A stretch of DNA of 35,505 nt from Betaproteobacteria bacterium (GTDB lineage: Bacteria; Pseudomonadota; Gammaproteobacteria; Burkholderiales; Casimicrobiaceae): the NCBI GenBank assembly GCA_029884335.1, contig JAOUIA010000037.1, positions 1 to 35,505 on the forward strand, read 5' to 3'. The translations under genes and the position numbers were made by a program. Shown piece by piece: positions 7,068 through 17,045 of the stretch. Each line of letters begins with the position of its first letter. Positions within the stretch are counted from its first letter, which is position 1. The notes below the pieces were generated by a model, which was given only the letters and a program-made list of their open reading frames with translations, ran no database searches and had not been told where the DNA came from.

Positions 7068-8387
7068 ATGAGCGACCTCTTCGCCGCCGCGCCGCGCAAC
7101 GAGGGCGTGCCGCTTGCCGAGCGGCTGCGGCCGCGGCGCATCGACGAGGTCATCGGCCAGCGCCACCTGCTCGGCCCCGGCAAGCCGCTCGCCGTCGCGT
7201 TCCACTCGGGCCGCCTGCACTCGATGATCCTGTGGGGGCCGCCGGGGGTGGGCAAGACGACGCTCGCGCGGCTGATGGCGGACGCGTTCAACGCCGAGTT
7301 CATCGCGATCTCGGCGGTGCTCGCCGGCGTCAAGGAGATCCGCGACGCGGTCGCGCGGGCCGAGATCGTGCGCGCGCAGTCCGGGCGGCCGACGATCCTG
7401 TTCGTCGACGAAGTGCACCGCTTCAACAAGGCCCAGCAGGACGCCTTCCTGCCCTACGTGGAGCAGGGCCTGCTGACGTTCATCGGCGCTACCACCGAGA
7501 ACCCGTCTTTCGAGGTCAACAGCGCGCTGTTGTCGCGCGCGGCGGTCTACGTGCTCGAGCCGCTGTCCGGCGACGAGCTGGCGCAGCTGTTCGAGCGCGC
7601 GCTCGCCGCGGCGATGCCGGGCATGGCCGTGGATGCCGGCGCGAAGGACGCGCTCGTCGCCTACGCGGACGGCGACGGCCGGCGGCTGATCAACCTCGTC
7701 GAGCAGCTCGCGATCGCCGCCGCGGACGGCCACGTGCGCCACGTCGATGTCGGCTTCGTCGAGCGCACGATCGCGCGCAGCCTGCGTCGCTTCGACAAGG
7801 GCGGCGAGGCGTTCTACGACCAGATCTCGGCGCTGCACAAGGCGGTTCGCGGCTCGGACCCCGACGCGGCGCTCTACTGGATGTGCCGGATGCTCGACGG
7901 CGGCGCCGACCCGCTGTACGTCGGCCGGCGCATGATCCGCATGGCCACCGAGGACGTCGGGCTCGCCGACCCGCGCGCGCTGGCGATCGCGCTCGACGCG
8001 GTGGCCACCTACGAGCGCCTCGGCAGCCCCGAGGGCGAGCTGGCGCTCGCCGAGTGCGTGCTCTACCTCGCCGTCACGCCCAAGAGCAACGCCGTCTACG
8101 TCGCCTACGGCGCGGCGCGCTCGTTCATCCGCGAGGACGGCTCGCGCCCGGTGCCGCTGCGCCTGCGCAACGCGCCGACCAGGCTGATGAAGGAGCTGGG
8201 CTACGGCCAGGGCTACCGCTACGCGCACGACGAGCCGGAGGCCTTCGCGGCGGGCGAGCGCTACCTGCCCGACGCGATGCCCGACGTGCGCTTCTACGAG
8301 CCGACCGACCGCGGGCTCGAGCAGCGCATCCGCGACAGGCTGGCTGCGCTCCGCGCCAGGGCGGACCGGGAGCAGGACGAGACGTAG
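7068..8387 (+). CDS. rarA: Replication-associated recombination protein A (RarA/MgsA)
   Basis: The product is 439 residues, normal length for this AAA+ ATPase, which acts at stalled forks and single-strand ends with SSB and RecA. Visible parts are the N-terminal [16 protein letters not shown] box, Walker [10 protein letters not shown] at 57-65, Walker B FVDEVHRF at 112-119, sensor 1 ATTEN, then the lid and the C-terminal tetramerisation region with [18 protein letters not shown] and the conserved [13 protein letters not shown]. In many Betaproteobacteria it sits directly between lolA and serS; here about 5.8 kb of other genes lie on the lolA side. It is probably transcribed as a leaderless mRNA. 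Its stop is 41 bases before the left end of the 348-bp element. Confidence 0.96.
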   Translation: MSDLFAAAPRNEGVPLAERLRPRRIDEVIGQRHLLGPGKPLAVAFHSGRLHSMILWGPPGVGKTTLARLMADAFNAEFIAISAVLAGVKEIRDAVARAEIVRAQSGRPTILFVDEVHRFNKAQQDAFLPYVEQGLLTFIGATTENPSFEVNSALLSRAAVYVLEPLSGDELAQLFERALAAAMPGMAVDAGAKDALVAYADGDGRRLINLVEQLAIAAADGHVRHVDVGFVERTIARSLRRFDKGGEAFYDQISALHKAVRGSDPDAALYWMCRMLDGGADPLYVGRRMIRMATEDVGLADPRALAIALDAVATYERLGSPEGELALAECVLYLAVTPKSNAVYVAYGAARSFIREDGSRPVPLRLRNAPTRLMKELGYGQGYRYAHDEPEAFAAGERYLPDAMPDVRFYEPTDRGLEQRIRDRLAALRARADREQDET

Positions 8388-8428
8388 CCGACGCACGCTG
8401 CGCGGCAGCAGTGCGCGGCGGCGCGTTC

Positions 8429-10087
<1,659 letters not shown>

Positions 10088-10145
10088 GCTGGAGGCGTCA
10101 AGGCGTCGTTGCCGCGTTGCACGCAACGCCTGCATGCCAAACGTC

Positions 10146-10238
10146 GTCGTCCCCGCGAAGGCAGGGACCCGGCGTCCTTGCATCGGCACCCCGAGCGCGC
10201 AACAACAGACGCTGGGTTCCCGCCTTCGCGGGAACGAC
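10146..10238. repeat. Paired inverted REP-like repeat, copy 2
   Basis: The left arm 10146-10176 and right arm 10208-10238 are 31 bases each and match as inverted repeats at 27 of 31 positions, with a 31-base spacer. Each arm alone also folds (CCCGC-CTTC-GCGGG type). It lies between the convergent 3' ends of serS and the beta-propeller gene. Confidence 0.88.
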
Positions 10239-10245
10239 ACAATAC

Positions 10246-11439
10246 CTAGCGCATGTTGCCGGTGTGGCCCAGTGAGTAGCGGCCGGGCTGCGGCCACACG
10301 GTCAGGCCGTGCGGCTCCTTGCCGACCGGGATGCTCGTGACTTCGCCGCTCGTCGTGTCGACCGCATAGACGACGTCGTCGTAGCGCGCCGACAGCCACA
10401 GCCAGCGACCGTCGGCGCTGACGTTGCCCATGTCCGGGCTGCCGCCGCCCTTCAGCATCCACGTCGTCTCGACCTTCCCCGTCGCGAAGTCGACCACGCT
10501 CACGCTGCCCTTGCCCTTGGGCTTGCCCTGGATGACGTTCGAGCCGCGGTTGGCCACGTAGAGCTTGCGCCCGTCGCGGCTCGGGTACAGGCCGTGCGCG
10601 CCCACTCCCGTCGGCAGGAAGCCGACCTCCTTGAACGCGTCGCCGTCGACGACCCACAGCCCGTCGGCCTTCATGTCGGCGATGTAGAACAGCTTGCCGT
10701 CGGGCGAGATGCGGATGTCCTGGGGCATCTTCGCCTTCGCGAGCCGCAGCATCCCCGCGAGCCTGCGCCCGACCAGGTCGATCTTCGCGAGCCGGCCCGC
10801 GAACTCGCAGGTGAAGATCGCGTAGCGGCCGTCGATGGAGAAGTCCGCATGGTTGATGCCGCCGCACTCGGGCACCTCGATCGAGTACTGCAGCTTGAAC
10901 GTCTGCGGGTCGCGGAAGTCGAGCCGCTTGTACGCCTCCGCGACGACGATGGCCGAGCGCCCGTCGGGAGTGAAATACATGTTGTAGGGATCGTCGACCG
11001 GGATCGCCTTGCCGGCCTTGCCGGTCTTCGGGTCGATCGGCGTGAGGCTGCCGTCCTTGCGGCCTTCCGCGGTGTTCGCGACCCACAGCGTCCTCATGTC
11101 CCACGACGGGACGATGTGGTGCGGATTGATGCCGACCTTGAACTTGTCGACGACCTTCATCGTCGCCGGGTCGATGACCCAGACGTCGTTCGACTTCACG
11201 TGCGGCACGTAGACGCGCGGCAGGTCGTTGGCCACCGCCGGCAGCACCTTGCCTGCCATCTGCTCGCTGTAGAGGTTCGCGGGGTCCGGGACGCCCGGCA
11301 TGCCCGGAATCGTGGCGACGGCGCTCGCGGCGGTCGGCGCCTGGGGCGCGGGGCTCTGCGCGACGGCGGCGAGCGGGAACAGGAGGGCGAGCAGCGCGGC
11401 GGCGCGCGGCGCGCGGTGTTGCGAGGCGGGATCGATCAC
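10246..11439 (-). CDS. Exported YVTN/YncE-like beta-propeller protein
   Basis: The product is 397 residues from a GTG at 11439. A signal peptide covers about residues 1-27 (RAAALLALLFPLAAVAQ). The rest is a run of YVTN-type blades: VYVPHVKSNDVWVIDPAT, LWVANTAEG, AIVVAEAYKRLDFRDP, FYIADMKADGLWVVDG, LYVANRGSNVI, LWLSARYDDVVYAVD, ending with VGKEPHGLTVWPQPGRY. Such propellers act as periplasmic binding or scaffold modules, and some (YncE) bind DNA. No haem or metal motif is obvious, though CGGINHAD has a lone Cys and His. It lies 48 bases downstream of the exported creatininase-family gene on the same strand, probably in one operon, so both may act on the same periplasmic target. Confidence 0.83.
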   Translation of the reverse strand: MIDPASQHRAPRAAALLALLFPLAAVAQSPAPQAPTAASAVATIPGMPGVPDPANLYSEQMAGKVLPAVANDLPRVYVPHVKSNDVWVIDPATMKVVDKFKVGINPHHIVPSWDMRTLWVANTAEGRKDGSLTPIDPKTGKAGKAIPVDDPYNMYFTPDGRSAIVVAEAYKRLDFRDPQTFKLQYSIEVPECGGINHADFSIDGRYAIFTCEFAGRLAKIDLVGRRLAGMLRLAKAKMPQDIRISPDGKLFYIADMKADGLWVVDGDAFKEVGFLPTGVGAHGLYPSRDGRKLYVANRGSNVIQGKPKGKGSVSVVDFATGKVETTWMLKGGGSPDMGNVSADGRWLWLSARYDDVVYAVDTTSGEVTSIPVGKEPHGLTVWPQPGRYSLGHTGNMR

Positions 11440-11487
11440 GGCGGGTCTCGATTCGATGCGGTCGGTGGAGGAAGGAAGGGGCGCGGG

Positions 11488-12297
11488 TTACGGACGCGAT
11501 TCGGCTCGGCGGATTGCACGCACCGTCGCCGCGACGATGAGGTCGACGCCGAGCGCGCCGGTGCGGGCGTCGGCGCGCCGCGGGTCGCCGGCCACGCTCC
11601 CCGGCGGCGGCGCCGACTGCAGCCGGTCGATGCGCACGTACGACGGGTCGAGCGCCAGCATCAGCGCGGTGTCGGCGAGGCCGGCGTGACGGCCGATCTC
11701 GGCGTCCGCGAAGCCCTGCCGGCGCAGCAACTCGGGAAAGCCGACGTCGACGGCGCGATAGTACTCGGGCACGGCGTGCGCCCGCGCCGGCAGCGCGGAC
11801 CACGCGCGGTTGAGCAGCTCGGCGGCGCGGCGCAGGTCCTGCTGGTAGCCCCCGTGGTCGCCGAGGAACACGACGTCGCGGAAGCCGTGGCGCCGGAAGC
11901 TCTGCCCCGCCGCTTCGAGCGTGCGCACGAACGTCGCGGAGGGCAGAGTGACCGTGCCGGCGTAGCGCATGTGCGCCGTGGGCGGGTCGACGTCGCCCTC
12001 CGGGACGTAGGCGATGACCGGGGCGACCAGCGCGTTGCCCAGCGCAAGCGCGATCTTCTCGGCCAGCAGCGCGACGCGACGGTTGTGCTTGCCGAGCGCC
12101 ATGTGCGCCCCGTTCTGCTCGGTCCCGCCGATCGGGACGATGATCGTCGTGTGCCCCTCGCGCACCATCGCGCTCAGCTCGGTCGAGGTCAGCGCTTCGA
12201 GCAGGACCGTCGCCGCGCCGGCGCGGGCGGGCAGCGCGGCGGCGACGAGCAGGCAGGCAACGGCCAGGCGGAGACCGCGCGGAAACATGGCGCGCAT
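11488..12297 (-). CDS. Exported creatininase-family amidohydrolase with altered metal ligands
   Basis: The product is 269 residues. Residues 1-27 form a signal peptide (FPRGLRLAVACLLVAAALPA), so unlike classical creatininase it should be periplasmic. The core signature is recognisable as GGTEQNGAHMALGKHN (E60, N62, H65, H71) followed by FLGDHGGYQQD (H148). In Pseudomonas creatininase the equivalent stretch is E-Q-H...T-D, so here a metal-binding His aligns with Asn and the bridging Asp with His71. Family members cleave cyclic or linear amides; the substrate here is unknown. ATG 12297 or ATG 12288 could be the start. It precedes the beta-propeller gene and follows mltF after a 92-bp repeat. 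Confidence 0.8.
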   Translation of the reverse strand: MRAMFPRGLRLAVACLLVAAALPARAGAATVLLEALTSTELSAMVREGHTTIIVPIGGTEQNGAHMALGKHNRRVALLAEKIALALGNALVAPVIAYVPEGDVDPPTAHMRYAGTVTLPSATFVRTLEAAGQSFRRHGFRDVVFLGDHGGYQQDLRRAAELLNRAWSALPARAHAVPEYYRAVDVGFPELLRRQGFADAEIGRHAGLADTALMLALDPSYVRIDRLQSAPPPGSVAGDPRRADARTGALGVDLIVAATVRAIRRAESRP

Positions 12298-12328
12298 GAT
12301 ATGCGAACCGGCCGGCGGCCGGTCGCGA

Positions 12329-12420
12329 GCGGAAACGAGGGTCAGAGTCGCATTTCCGCTCGGAAAGAAGGCCCCCGGAAATGCCGCTCTGCGAAATGCG
12401 AGTCTGACCCTCGTCTCCGC
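12329..12420. repeat. 92-bp inverted-repeat element between mltF and the creatininase gene
   Basis: The left arm 12329-12356 and right arm 12393-12420 are 28 bases and match as inverted repeats at 26 positions. Each contains the core GGGTCAGA(G/C)TCGCATTTC, oriented outward with CGAGGGTCAG near the ends. The 36-base middle holds a further small repeat (CGGAAA, CCGGAAATGCCGCTC). The right arm's last base is the third base of the mltF TAG stop. Similar GGGTCAGA-TCGAATTT ends are, from memory, associated with REP elements and Y1-type (RAYT) transposases; no such transposase is in this window. Confidence 0.75.
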
Positions 12421-13865
12421 TAGTTGCCGGAGCGGAGGCGCGGCTGCTGCGGCGCCTCGTGGCGCAGCAGGATGTCGTAGTAGGTGCGCACGCGGTCGAC
12501 GAACGCGACCGGCATGCCGCCGCGCGCGTAGCCCAGCTTCGCCTGCTCGTGGAACTCCGGCTGCGCGAGCAGCGGCAGCGCCTGCTTGACGTCGCGCCAG
12601 TGGTCCGGGTCGAGCTTCTGCCTCTGCGCCAGCACCCGCGCGTCCTCGAGGTGTCCCAGCCCGATGTTGAACGCCGCCAGCGCGAGCCAAGTGCGGTCGG
12701 GCTCCTCGATGCGGGGAGGCAGCTTCTCCTTGAGGTCGCGCAGGTAGCGCGCCGCGGCCATCACGCTCTGCCGCGGGTCGAGGCGGTCGGTCACGCCCAG
12801 GTGCCGCGCAGTGTCCTCAGTGAGCTGCATGAATCCGCGCACTCCGGTCTCGCTGGTGGCGAGCGGATCCCACTGCGACTCCTGGTAGGCCACCGCGGCG
12901 ATCAGCCGCCAGTCGAGGCCGCTCTCCGCCTGCGCTTCCTGGAACAGCCGGCGGAACCCGGGAAGCTGGCTGCGGATGCGCTCCTGGAACACGCCCGCGT
13001 CGACGCGCTGCACCTCCCGCCCGTGGCCGAAGTAGCGGTCGGCGAGGCGTGCGAGGAAGCCGTCGCGCTTCGCCTTCGCGATGAACGCGTCGAGCCTGGC
13101 GCGCAGGTCGGCGTGCGCGTCGGGCACGAGCCAGGCGAGCTCGTGGCCCGGCCCCGCGCGGAACGCCACCTCGAAGTTGAGGTAGACGTTGCGCGCGATC
13201 GCAGCCTGCATCGAGCTCACGATCGCGTAGTCGAGGCGGCCGTCGCTCACGCCCGCGATCAGCGCGTCGGCGCCAGGCAGGTCGACCCGCTCGAAGCGTA
13301 CGCCAGGGTGCGCCAAGGCGAGCGCGTCGATGCCGGCGTCGAAGCCCGCGACCGGGAGGTAGGCGACGCTCGTCCCGTCGAGATCCGCCCAGCTGCGCGG
13401 CTTGAAGCCGTCGCCAGGATGGACGACGACCGGCTCGACCGGATGGAATCCGGCCGTCCAGGCGAGCGCCAGCGCCTGCGCGTTCGCACCCGTCGGCGGC
13501 TTGCCGTCGCGCGTGCGGTAGAGCCCGCCGACGCCCAGGTGCGCCTTGCCGCGGGCGAGGAGGGTCGCCAGCTCTTCTGCGCTGCGGGCAGGCACGACGG
13601 CCACGGGGAGGCCGGCTTCCTCGGCGAAGTGCGCCACGAGGTCGTGCTCGAAGCCCGTCGCGCGGCCGTCGGGGCCGTTGCTCCACGTGGCGGGGCCCGG
13701 ACGCACGGCGACGACTAGGCGGTCGGTGGGCAGGGACTCGGGCGGGGCGGGCGAGCCGCAGCCCGCCAGCAGCGCTGCGCAGGCGAGGAACAGTAAGGCA
13801 AGGCGGGCGACCGGCGCCGGCAGAAGCCACGCCAGGCGCGGGCTTGCTGCAGGAGGCTTGCGCAA
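12420..13865 (-). CDS. mltF: Membrane-bound lytic murein transglycosylase, MltF type
   Basis: The product is 481 residues. It has a lipoprotein signal with lipobox LLAGC (Cys36), then an ABC-type solute-binding-like domain (about 50-270, starting DRLVVAVRPGPATW, with a YAIVSS segment) and a C-terminal SLT goose-lysozyme-like domain. The catalytic Glu is E329 in AYQESQWDP, followed by GVRGFMQL and the AAFNIGLGHLEDARVL helix. This order is the MltF architecture; it cleaves peptidoglycan glycan strands to 1,6-anhydro ends from the outer membrane. The start is a TTG at 13865: no ATG or GTG gives a better signal peptide, and a TATAAT about 70 bases upstream supports it. It diverges from ffs. Confidence 0.9.
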   Translation of the reverse strand: MRKPPAASPRLAWLLPAPVARLALLFLACAALLAGCGSPAPPESLPTDRLVVAVRPGPATWSNGPDGRATGFEHDLVAHFAEEAGLPVAVVPARSAEELATLLARGKAHLGVGGLYRTRDGKPPTGANAQALALAWTAGFHPVEPVVVHPGDGFKPRSWADLDGTSVAYLPVAGFDAGIDALALAHPGVRFERVDLPGADALIAGVSDGRLDYAIVSSMQAAIARNVYLNFEVAFRAGPGHELAWLVPDAHADLRARLDAFIAKAKRDGFLARLADRYFGHGREVQRVDAGVFQERIRSQLPGFRRLFQEAQAESGLDWRLIAAVAYQESQWDPLATSETGVRGFMQLTEDTARHLGVTDRLDPRQSVMAAARYLRDLKEKLPPRIEEPDRTWLALAAFNIGLGHLEDARVLAQRQKLDPDHWRDVKQALPLLAQPEFHEQAKLGYARGGMPVAFVDRVRTYYDILLRHEAPQQPRLRSGN

Positions 13866-13935
13866 GGGTCGCGTCGGGGAAGGGCCCGGTCTATTGCCGG
13901 CTGCGTGCAGCGCCGGTGCGGTCTACGACATTGTC

Positions 13936-13941
13936 ATTATA
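13936..13941 (-). promoter_or_regulatory. Candidate -10 box of mltF
   Basis: On the minus strand this is a perfect TATAAT. It would start transcription near 13929, giving an untranslated leader of about 64 bases before the TTG at 13865. No TTGACA-like -35 was found. Confidence 0.5.
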
Positions 13942-14006
13942 TGGGCCGGATCGCCGCGCTCCGGGGCGTGACCCGCACGAGCGGCAGGCGCGGGCCGCTT
14001 TCCGGC

Positions 14007-14012
14007 TATAAT
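14007..14012 (+). promoter_or_regulatory. -10 box of the 4.5S RNA gene
   Basis: A perfect TATAAT stands just upstream of the conserved SRP RNA sequence, with predicted initiation near 14019. The -35 region is not recognisable. Confidence 0.6.
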
Positions 14013-14018
14013 CCTCCC

Positions 14019-14146
14019 TCGCACCTTACGGTGCCCGTTCCACGGCGGGTCGCCCCGCATTGCATGGTCGTGAACCTGGTCAGGTCCGGAAGGAAGCAGC
14101 CACAGCGGCTCTCTGCAAGTGCCGGGGGAACGGCTCGCCACCCCCT
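14019..14146 (+). ncRNA. ffs: Small (4.5S) signal recognition particle RNA
   Basis: The universally conserved SRP RNA core GTCAGGTCCGGAAGGAAGCA lies at 14079-14098, with the symmetric and asymmetric internal loops that bind the Ffh M domain. Outer pairing supports the limits: CCGTTCC at about 14035-14041 pairs with GGAACGG at about 14127-14133. With Ffh it targets nascent inner-membrane proteins to FtsY. Ends are estimated from the promoter and the pairing, not measured. It stands directly upstream of dnaX, as in many proteobacteria. Confidence 0.88.
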
Positions 14147-14247
14147 CTTCGCCCCGCAGTCCGGGCCGTGCCGCGGCGGCGCTCGCCGCCGCGCGGGCCC
14201 GCTCTGACGGCAAGCAGCCTGCGCGCCTTCCCGGCGTCGGTCCGCGC

Positions 14248-15873
14248 ATGACCTACCAGGCGCTGGCGCGCAAGTGGCGCCCGAAGACTTTCGCCGAGCT
14301 GGTCGGGCAGGAGCACGTCGTCACGGCGCTGACCAACGCGCTCACGCGCGGCCGGCTGCACCACGCCTACCTGCTGACCGGCACGCGCGGCGTGGGCAAG
14401 ACGACGATCGCCCGCATCCTCGCCAAGAGCCTCAACTGCGCGACCGGCGTCACCGCGACGCCCTGCGGCGCGTGCGACGCCTGCCGCGACATCGACGCCG
14501 GGCGCTTCGTCGACCTGCTCGAGCTCGACGCGGCGTCGAACACCGGCGTCGACAACATGCGCGAGATCCTCGACAACGCGCGCTACGCGCCGACGACGGG
14601 CCGCTACAAGGTCTACCTGATCGACGAAGTCCACATGCTGTCGAAGGGCGCGTTCAACTCGATGCTGAAGACGCTCGAGGAGCCGCCCGAGCACGTCAAG
14701 TTCGTGCTGGCGACCACCGATCCGCAGAAGATCCCGGTGACGGTGCTGTCGCGCTGCCTGCAGTTCAACCTGAAGCCGCTGCCGGCGGGCGACATCGCCG
14801 CGCGCGTCGAGGCGATCCTCGGCCAGGAAGGCGTTGAGCACGACGCGGGCGCAGTGGCGCTGCTCGCCGGCGCGGCGCGCGGCAGCCTGCGCGACGCGCT
14901 GTCGCTGCTCGACCAGGCGATCGCCTACGGCGGCGGCGAGGTGCGCGAGTCGGCGGTGCGCGCGATGCTCGGCGTGGTCGATCGCGACGCCGTCTACCGC
15001 ATCGTCGCGGCGCTGGCCGCCGGCGACGGCCCGGCGATGCTCGCCGAGGTGGACGCGCTCGGCGCGCGGGGGCTGTCGCCGGCCGCGGCGCTCGACGAAC
15101 TGGCCGCGCTGTTCCACCGCATCGCGGTAGCGCAAGTCGTGCCGGAGGCCGCCAGGAACTTCGAGGATGCCGGACAGGTGGAGGCGTTCGCGGCGCGGTT
15201 CGCTGCCGAAGACGTGCAGCTCGCCTACCAGATCGCCACACAGGGACGCGCCGACCTCGCCGTCGCGCCCGACGAGTCGATCGGGCTCGCGATGACGCTC
15301 CTGCGCTTGCTCGCCTTCGACGTGCGGAGCACGACCGGCAGTTCGCCGGCCGGGCGCGAGGCCGACGGCCGGACCGCGGCGCCGGCAGCCAACGTCGGCA
15401 GCGTGCGATCCGCGCGCCCGGCCGCGGTGCCGGCGCCTCCCGCCGCGGCGCCGCGCGCGGCGGCGCCCGCAGGCGACGGGCGGCCGCTACCCGACGACCC
15501 CGGACAGTGGCCTGCCTACGTCGCGGCGCTGCGCCTGACCGGCATGGCCGCCCAGCTCGCCGCGCAGACCGAGCTGCGCGCCGTCGAGGGCCACGTGGTG
15601 AACCTGCGGCTGCCGGCGTCGCACAAGCACCTGGCCGACCGCGCCTATGCCGACAAGCTGAAGGCTGCGCTGGAGCAGGCGTGCGGCCGCAAGCTCATGC
15701 TGGCCTTCGAGGTCGGCGAAGCCGCGCCGGCGTCGCTCGCCGCACAGGAGAAGCGCGAGCGCGACGAGGTCCGCGAGCGCAACGAAGCCGCCTTCCGCGC
15801 CGAGCCGTTCGTCCGCGACCTGGTCGAGCAGTTCGACGCGCGCATCCGCCCCGACTCGATCAAGCCCCTCTGA
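14248..15873 (+). CDS. dnaX: DNA polymerase III subunits tau and gamma
   Basis: The product is 541 residues. It is the ATPase of the clamp loader and the organiser of the replisome. The start ATG 14248 gives the standard [15 protein letters not shown] beginning. Walker A is GTRGVGKTT (45-53); the zinc module is C64, C73, C76, C79; the DEVHM motif begins at D126, followed by [12 protein letters not shown] and the SRC arginine-finger motif. After about residue 370 comes a Pro/Ala-rich linker, then a tau-specific C-terminal part ending [10 protein letters not shown]. No obvious poly-A slippage site was checked that would make gamma. It is followed by ybaB and recR, a conserved order. Confidence 0.96.
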   Translation: MTYQALARKWRPKTFAELVGQEHVVTALTNALTRGRLHHAYLLTGTRGVGKTTIARILAKSLNCATGVTATPCGACDACRDIDAGRFVDLLELDAASNTGVDNMREILDNARYAPTTGRYKVYLIDEVHMLSKGAFNSMLKTLEEPPEHVKFVLATTDPQKIPVTVLSRCLQFNLKPLPAGDIAARVEAILGQEGVEHDAGAVALLAGAARGSLRDALSLLDQAIAYGGGEVRESAVRAMLGVVDRDAVYRIVAALAAGDGPAMLAEVDALGARGLSPAAALDELAALFHRIAVAQVVPEAARNFEDAGQVEAFAARFAAEDVQLAYQIATQGRADLAVAPDESIGLAMTLLRLLAFDVRSTTGSSPAGREADGRTAAPAANVGSVRSARPAAVPAPPAAAPRAAAPAGDGRPLPDDPGQWPAYVAALRLTGMAAQLAAQTELRAVEGHVVNLRLPASHKHLADRAYADKLKAALEQACGRKLMLAFEVGEAAPASLAAQEKRERDEVRERNEAAFRAEPFVRDLVEQFDARIRPDSIKPL

Positions 15874-15888
15874 AGGAAGGACCCCGCC

Positions 15889-16215
15889 GTGATGAAGAAC
15901 CAGCTCGCCGGGCTGATGAAGCAGGCGCAGGCCATGCAGGACAACCTGAAGCGCGCGCAGGAGGAACTCGCGCGCGTGGAGGTCGAGGGGCAGGCGGGCG
16001 CGGGGCTGGTCAAGGTCACGATGACCTGCCGCCACGACGTCCGGCGCGTGACCATCGACCCCTCGCTCACCGGCGAGGACCGCGACATGCTCGAGGACCT
16101 CGTGGCCGCGGCATTCAACGACGCGGTCCGCCGTGTCGAGTCGACCACCCAGGAGCGGATGTCCGGCCTGATGGGCGGCATGGCCGTGCCGCCCGGCTTC
16201 AAGATGCCGTTCTGA
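15889..16215 (+). CDS. ybaB: YbaB/EbfC nucleoid-associated protein
   Basis: The product is 108 residues if it starts at GTG 15889 ([14 protein letters not shown]), or 107 from ATG 15892. An AAGGAAGG lies 8-11 bases upstream. The protein is a homodimeric DNA-binding factor often encoded between dnaX and recR. Typical segments are the N-terminal helix with KQAQAMQ, the [16 protein letters not shown] hairpin, [10 protein letters not shown], and the C-terminal helix [15 protein letters not shown] with a GFKMPF end. It starts 15 bases after dnaX and eight bases separate it from recR, so the three are one operon. Confidence 0.95.
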   Translation: MMKNQLAGLMKQAQAMQDNLKRAQEELARVEVEGQAGAGLVKVTMTCRHDVRRVTIDPSLTGEDRDMLEDLVAAAFNDAVRRVESTTQERMSGLMGGMAVPPGFKMPF

Positions 16216-16223
16216 AGCCGCCG

Positions 16224-16871
16224 ATGCCCCCGCGCAGCGACACGCCTCGGGCCGCCCCGGCGAGCGAGTCGCTCACCTCGCTCGACGCGCTGGCCAAGGC
16301 GTTGCGCTGCCTGCCCGGCGTCGGCCCCCGCGCCGCACAGCGCATGGCGCTGCACCTGCTGCAGCACGACCGCCCGGGCGCGCTGGCGCTGGCGGAGGCG
16401 CTGGTGCACGCGACGCAGGCCGTGCGCCACTGCGAGCGCTGCAACACGTTCACCGAGGAACCCGTCTGCGCGCTGTGCCGCTCCGCCAGGCGCGACGCCT
16501 CGCTGCTGTGCGTCGTCGAGACGCCGGCGGACCTCGTCACCGTCGAGCAGACGCACGCCTACCAGGGGCTGTACTTCGTCCTGATGGGACGGCTGTCGCC
16601 CCTCGACGGCATCGGACCGAAGGAGATACGCCTCGACCGGCTGCTCAGGAGGGCGGCCGACGGCGTCGTTCGCGAAGTGATCCTGGCGACCAACTTCACG
16701 AACGAAGGCGAGGCCACCGCGCACTACCTCGCGGAACTGCTGGTGGCCCGCGGGCTTGCCGTTTCCCGGCTCGCGCGGGGGGTGCCGGTGGGGGGTGAGC
16801 TCGAATACGTCGATCCGGGTACGCTGGCGCAGGCTCTGCGCGACCGGCGGCCGGTCGCCGCGAGCGGCTGA
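16224..16871 (+). CDS. recR: Recombination mediator protein RecR
   Basis: The product is 215 residues. With RecO and RecF it loads RecA on SSB-coated gaps. A helix-hairpin-helix ([20 protein letters not shown]) begins the protein, followed by a C4 zinc finger (C70, C73, C82, C85 in [16 protein letters not shown]) and a Toprim domain starting [16 protein letters not shown], with the [16 protein letters not shown] loop. The end [17 protein letters not shown] is standard. About fifteen residues precede the usual RecR start ([14 protein letters not shown]), so translation might begin further in, but ATG 16224 is the only good start. It ends the dnaX operon. Confidence 0.95.
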   Translation: MPPRSDTPRAAPASESLTSLDALAKALRCLPGVGPRAAQRMALHLLQHDRPGALALAEALVHATQAVRHCERCNTFTEEPVCALCRSARRDASLLCVVETPADLVTVEQTHAYQGLYFVLMGRLSPLDGIGPKEIRLDRLLRRAADGVVREVILATNFTNEGEATAHYLAELLVARGLAVSRLARGVPVGGELEYVDPGTLAQALRDRRPVAASG

Positions 16872-16929
16872 CGCACCGCGGGCCGGACCGCGCCCGACGG
16901 GGAGATCCACCGCCGAGCGGCCGCGCGAC

Positions 16930-16935
16930 TATAAT
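16930..16935 (+). promoter_or_regulatory. Candidate -10 box of the first TRAP operon
   Basis: A perfect TATAAT lies 110 bases upstream of the binding-protein ATG, in the 174-base gap after recR. It predicts a leader of about 100 bases that ends in GGAGG four bases before the start codon. No good -35 is seen. Confidence 0.5.
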
Positions 16936-17045
16936 GGTCCGGGCATGGAGCACGGCAGCAGCCTGTCGGCGGTTCTGGGCGGGACAAGAACAACAACCGA
17001 CCCGCAGTCGAAGCGTCACAACCGGTCGTTTTCCTCGGAGGACTC

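Noticed and set aside
14147-14247. A further small RNA or terminator between ffs and dnaX
   Set aside because: I saw no clear hairpin with a T-run and no conserved RNA motif there.
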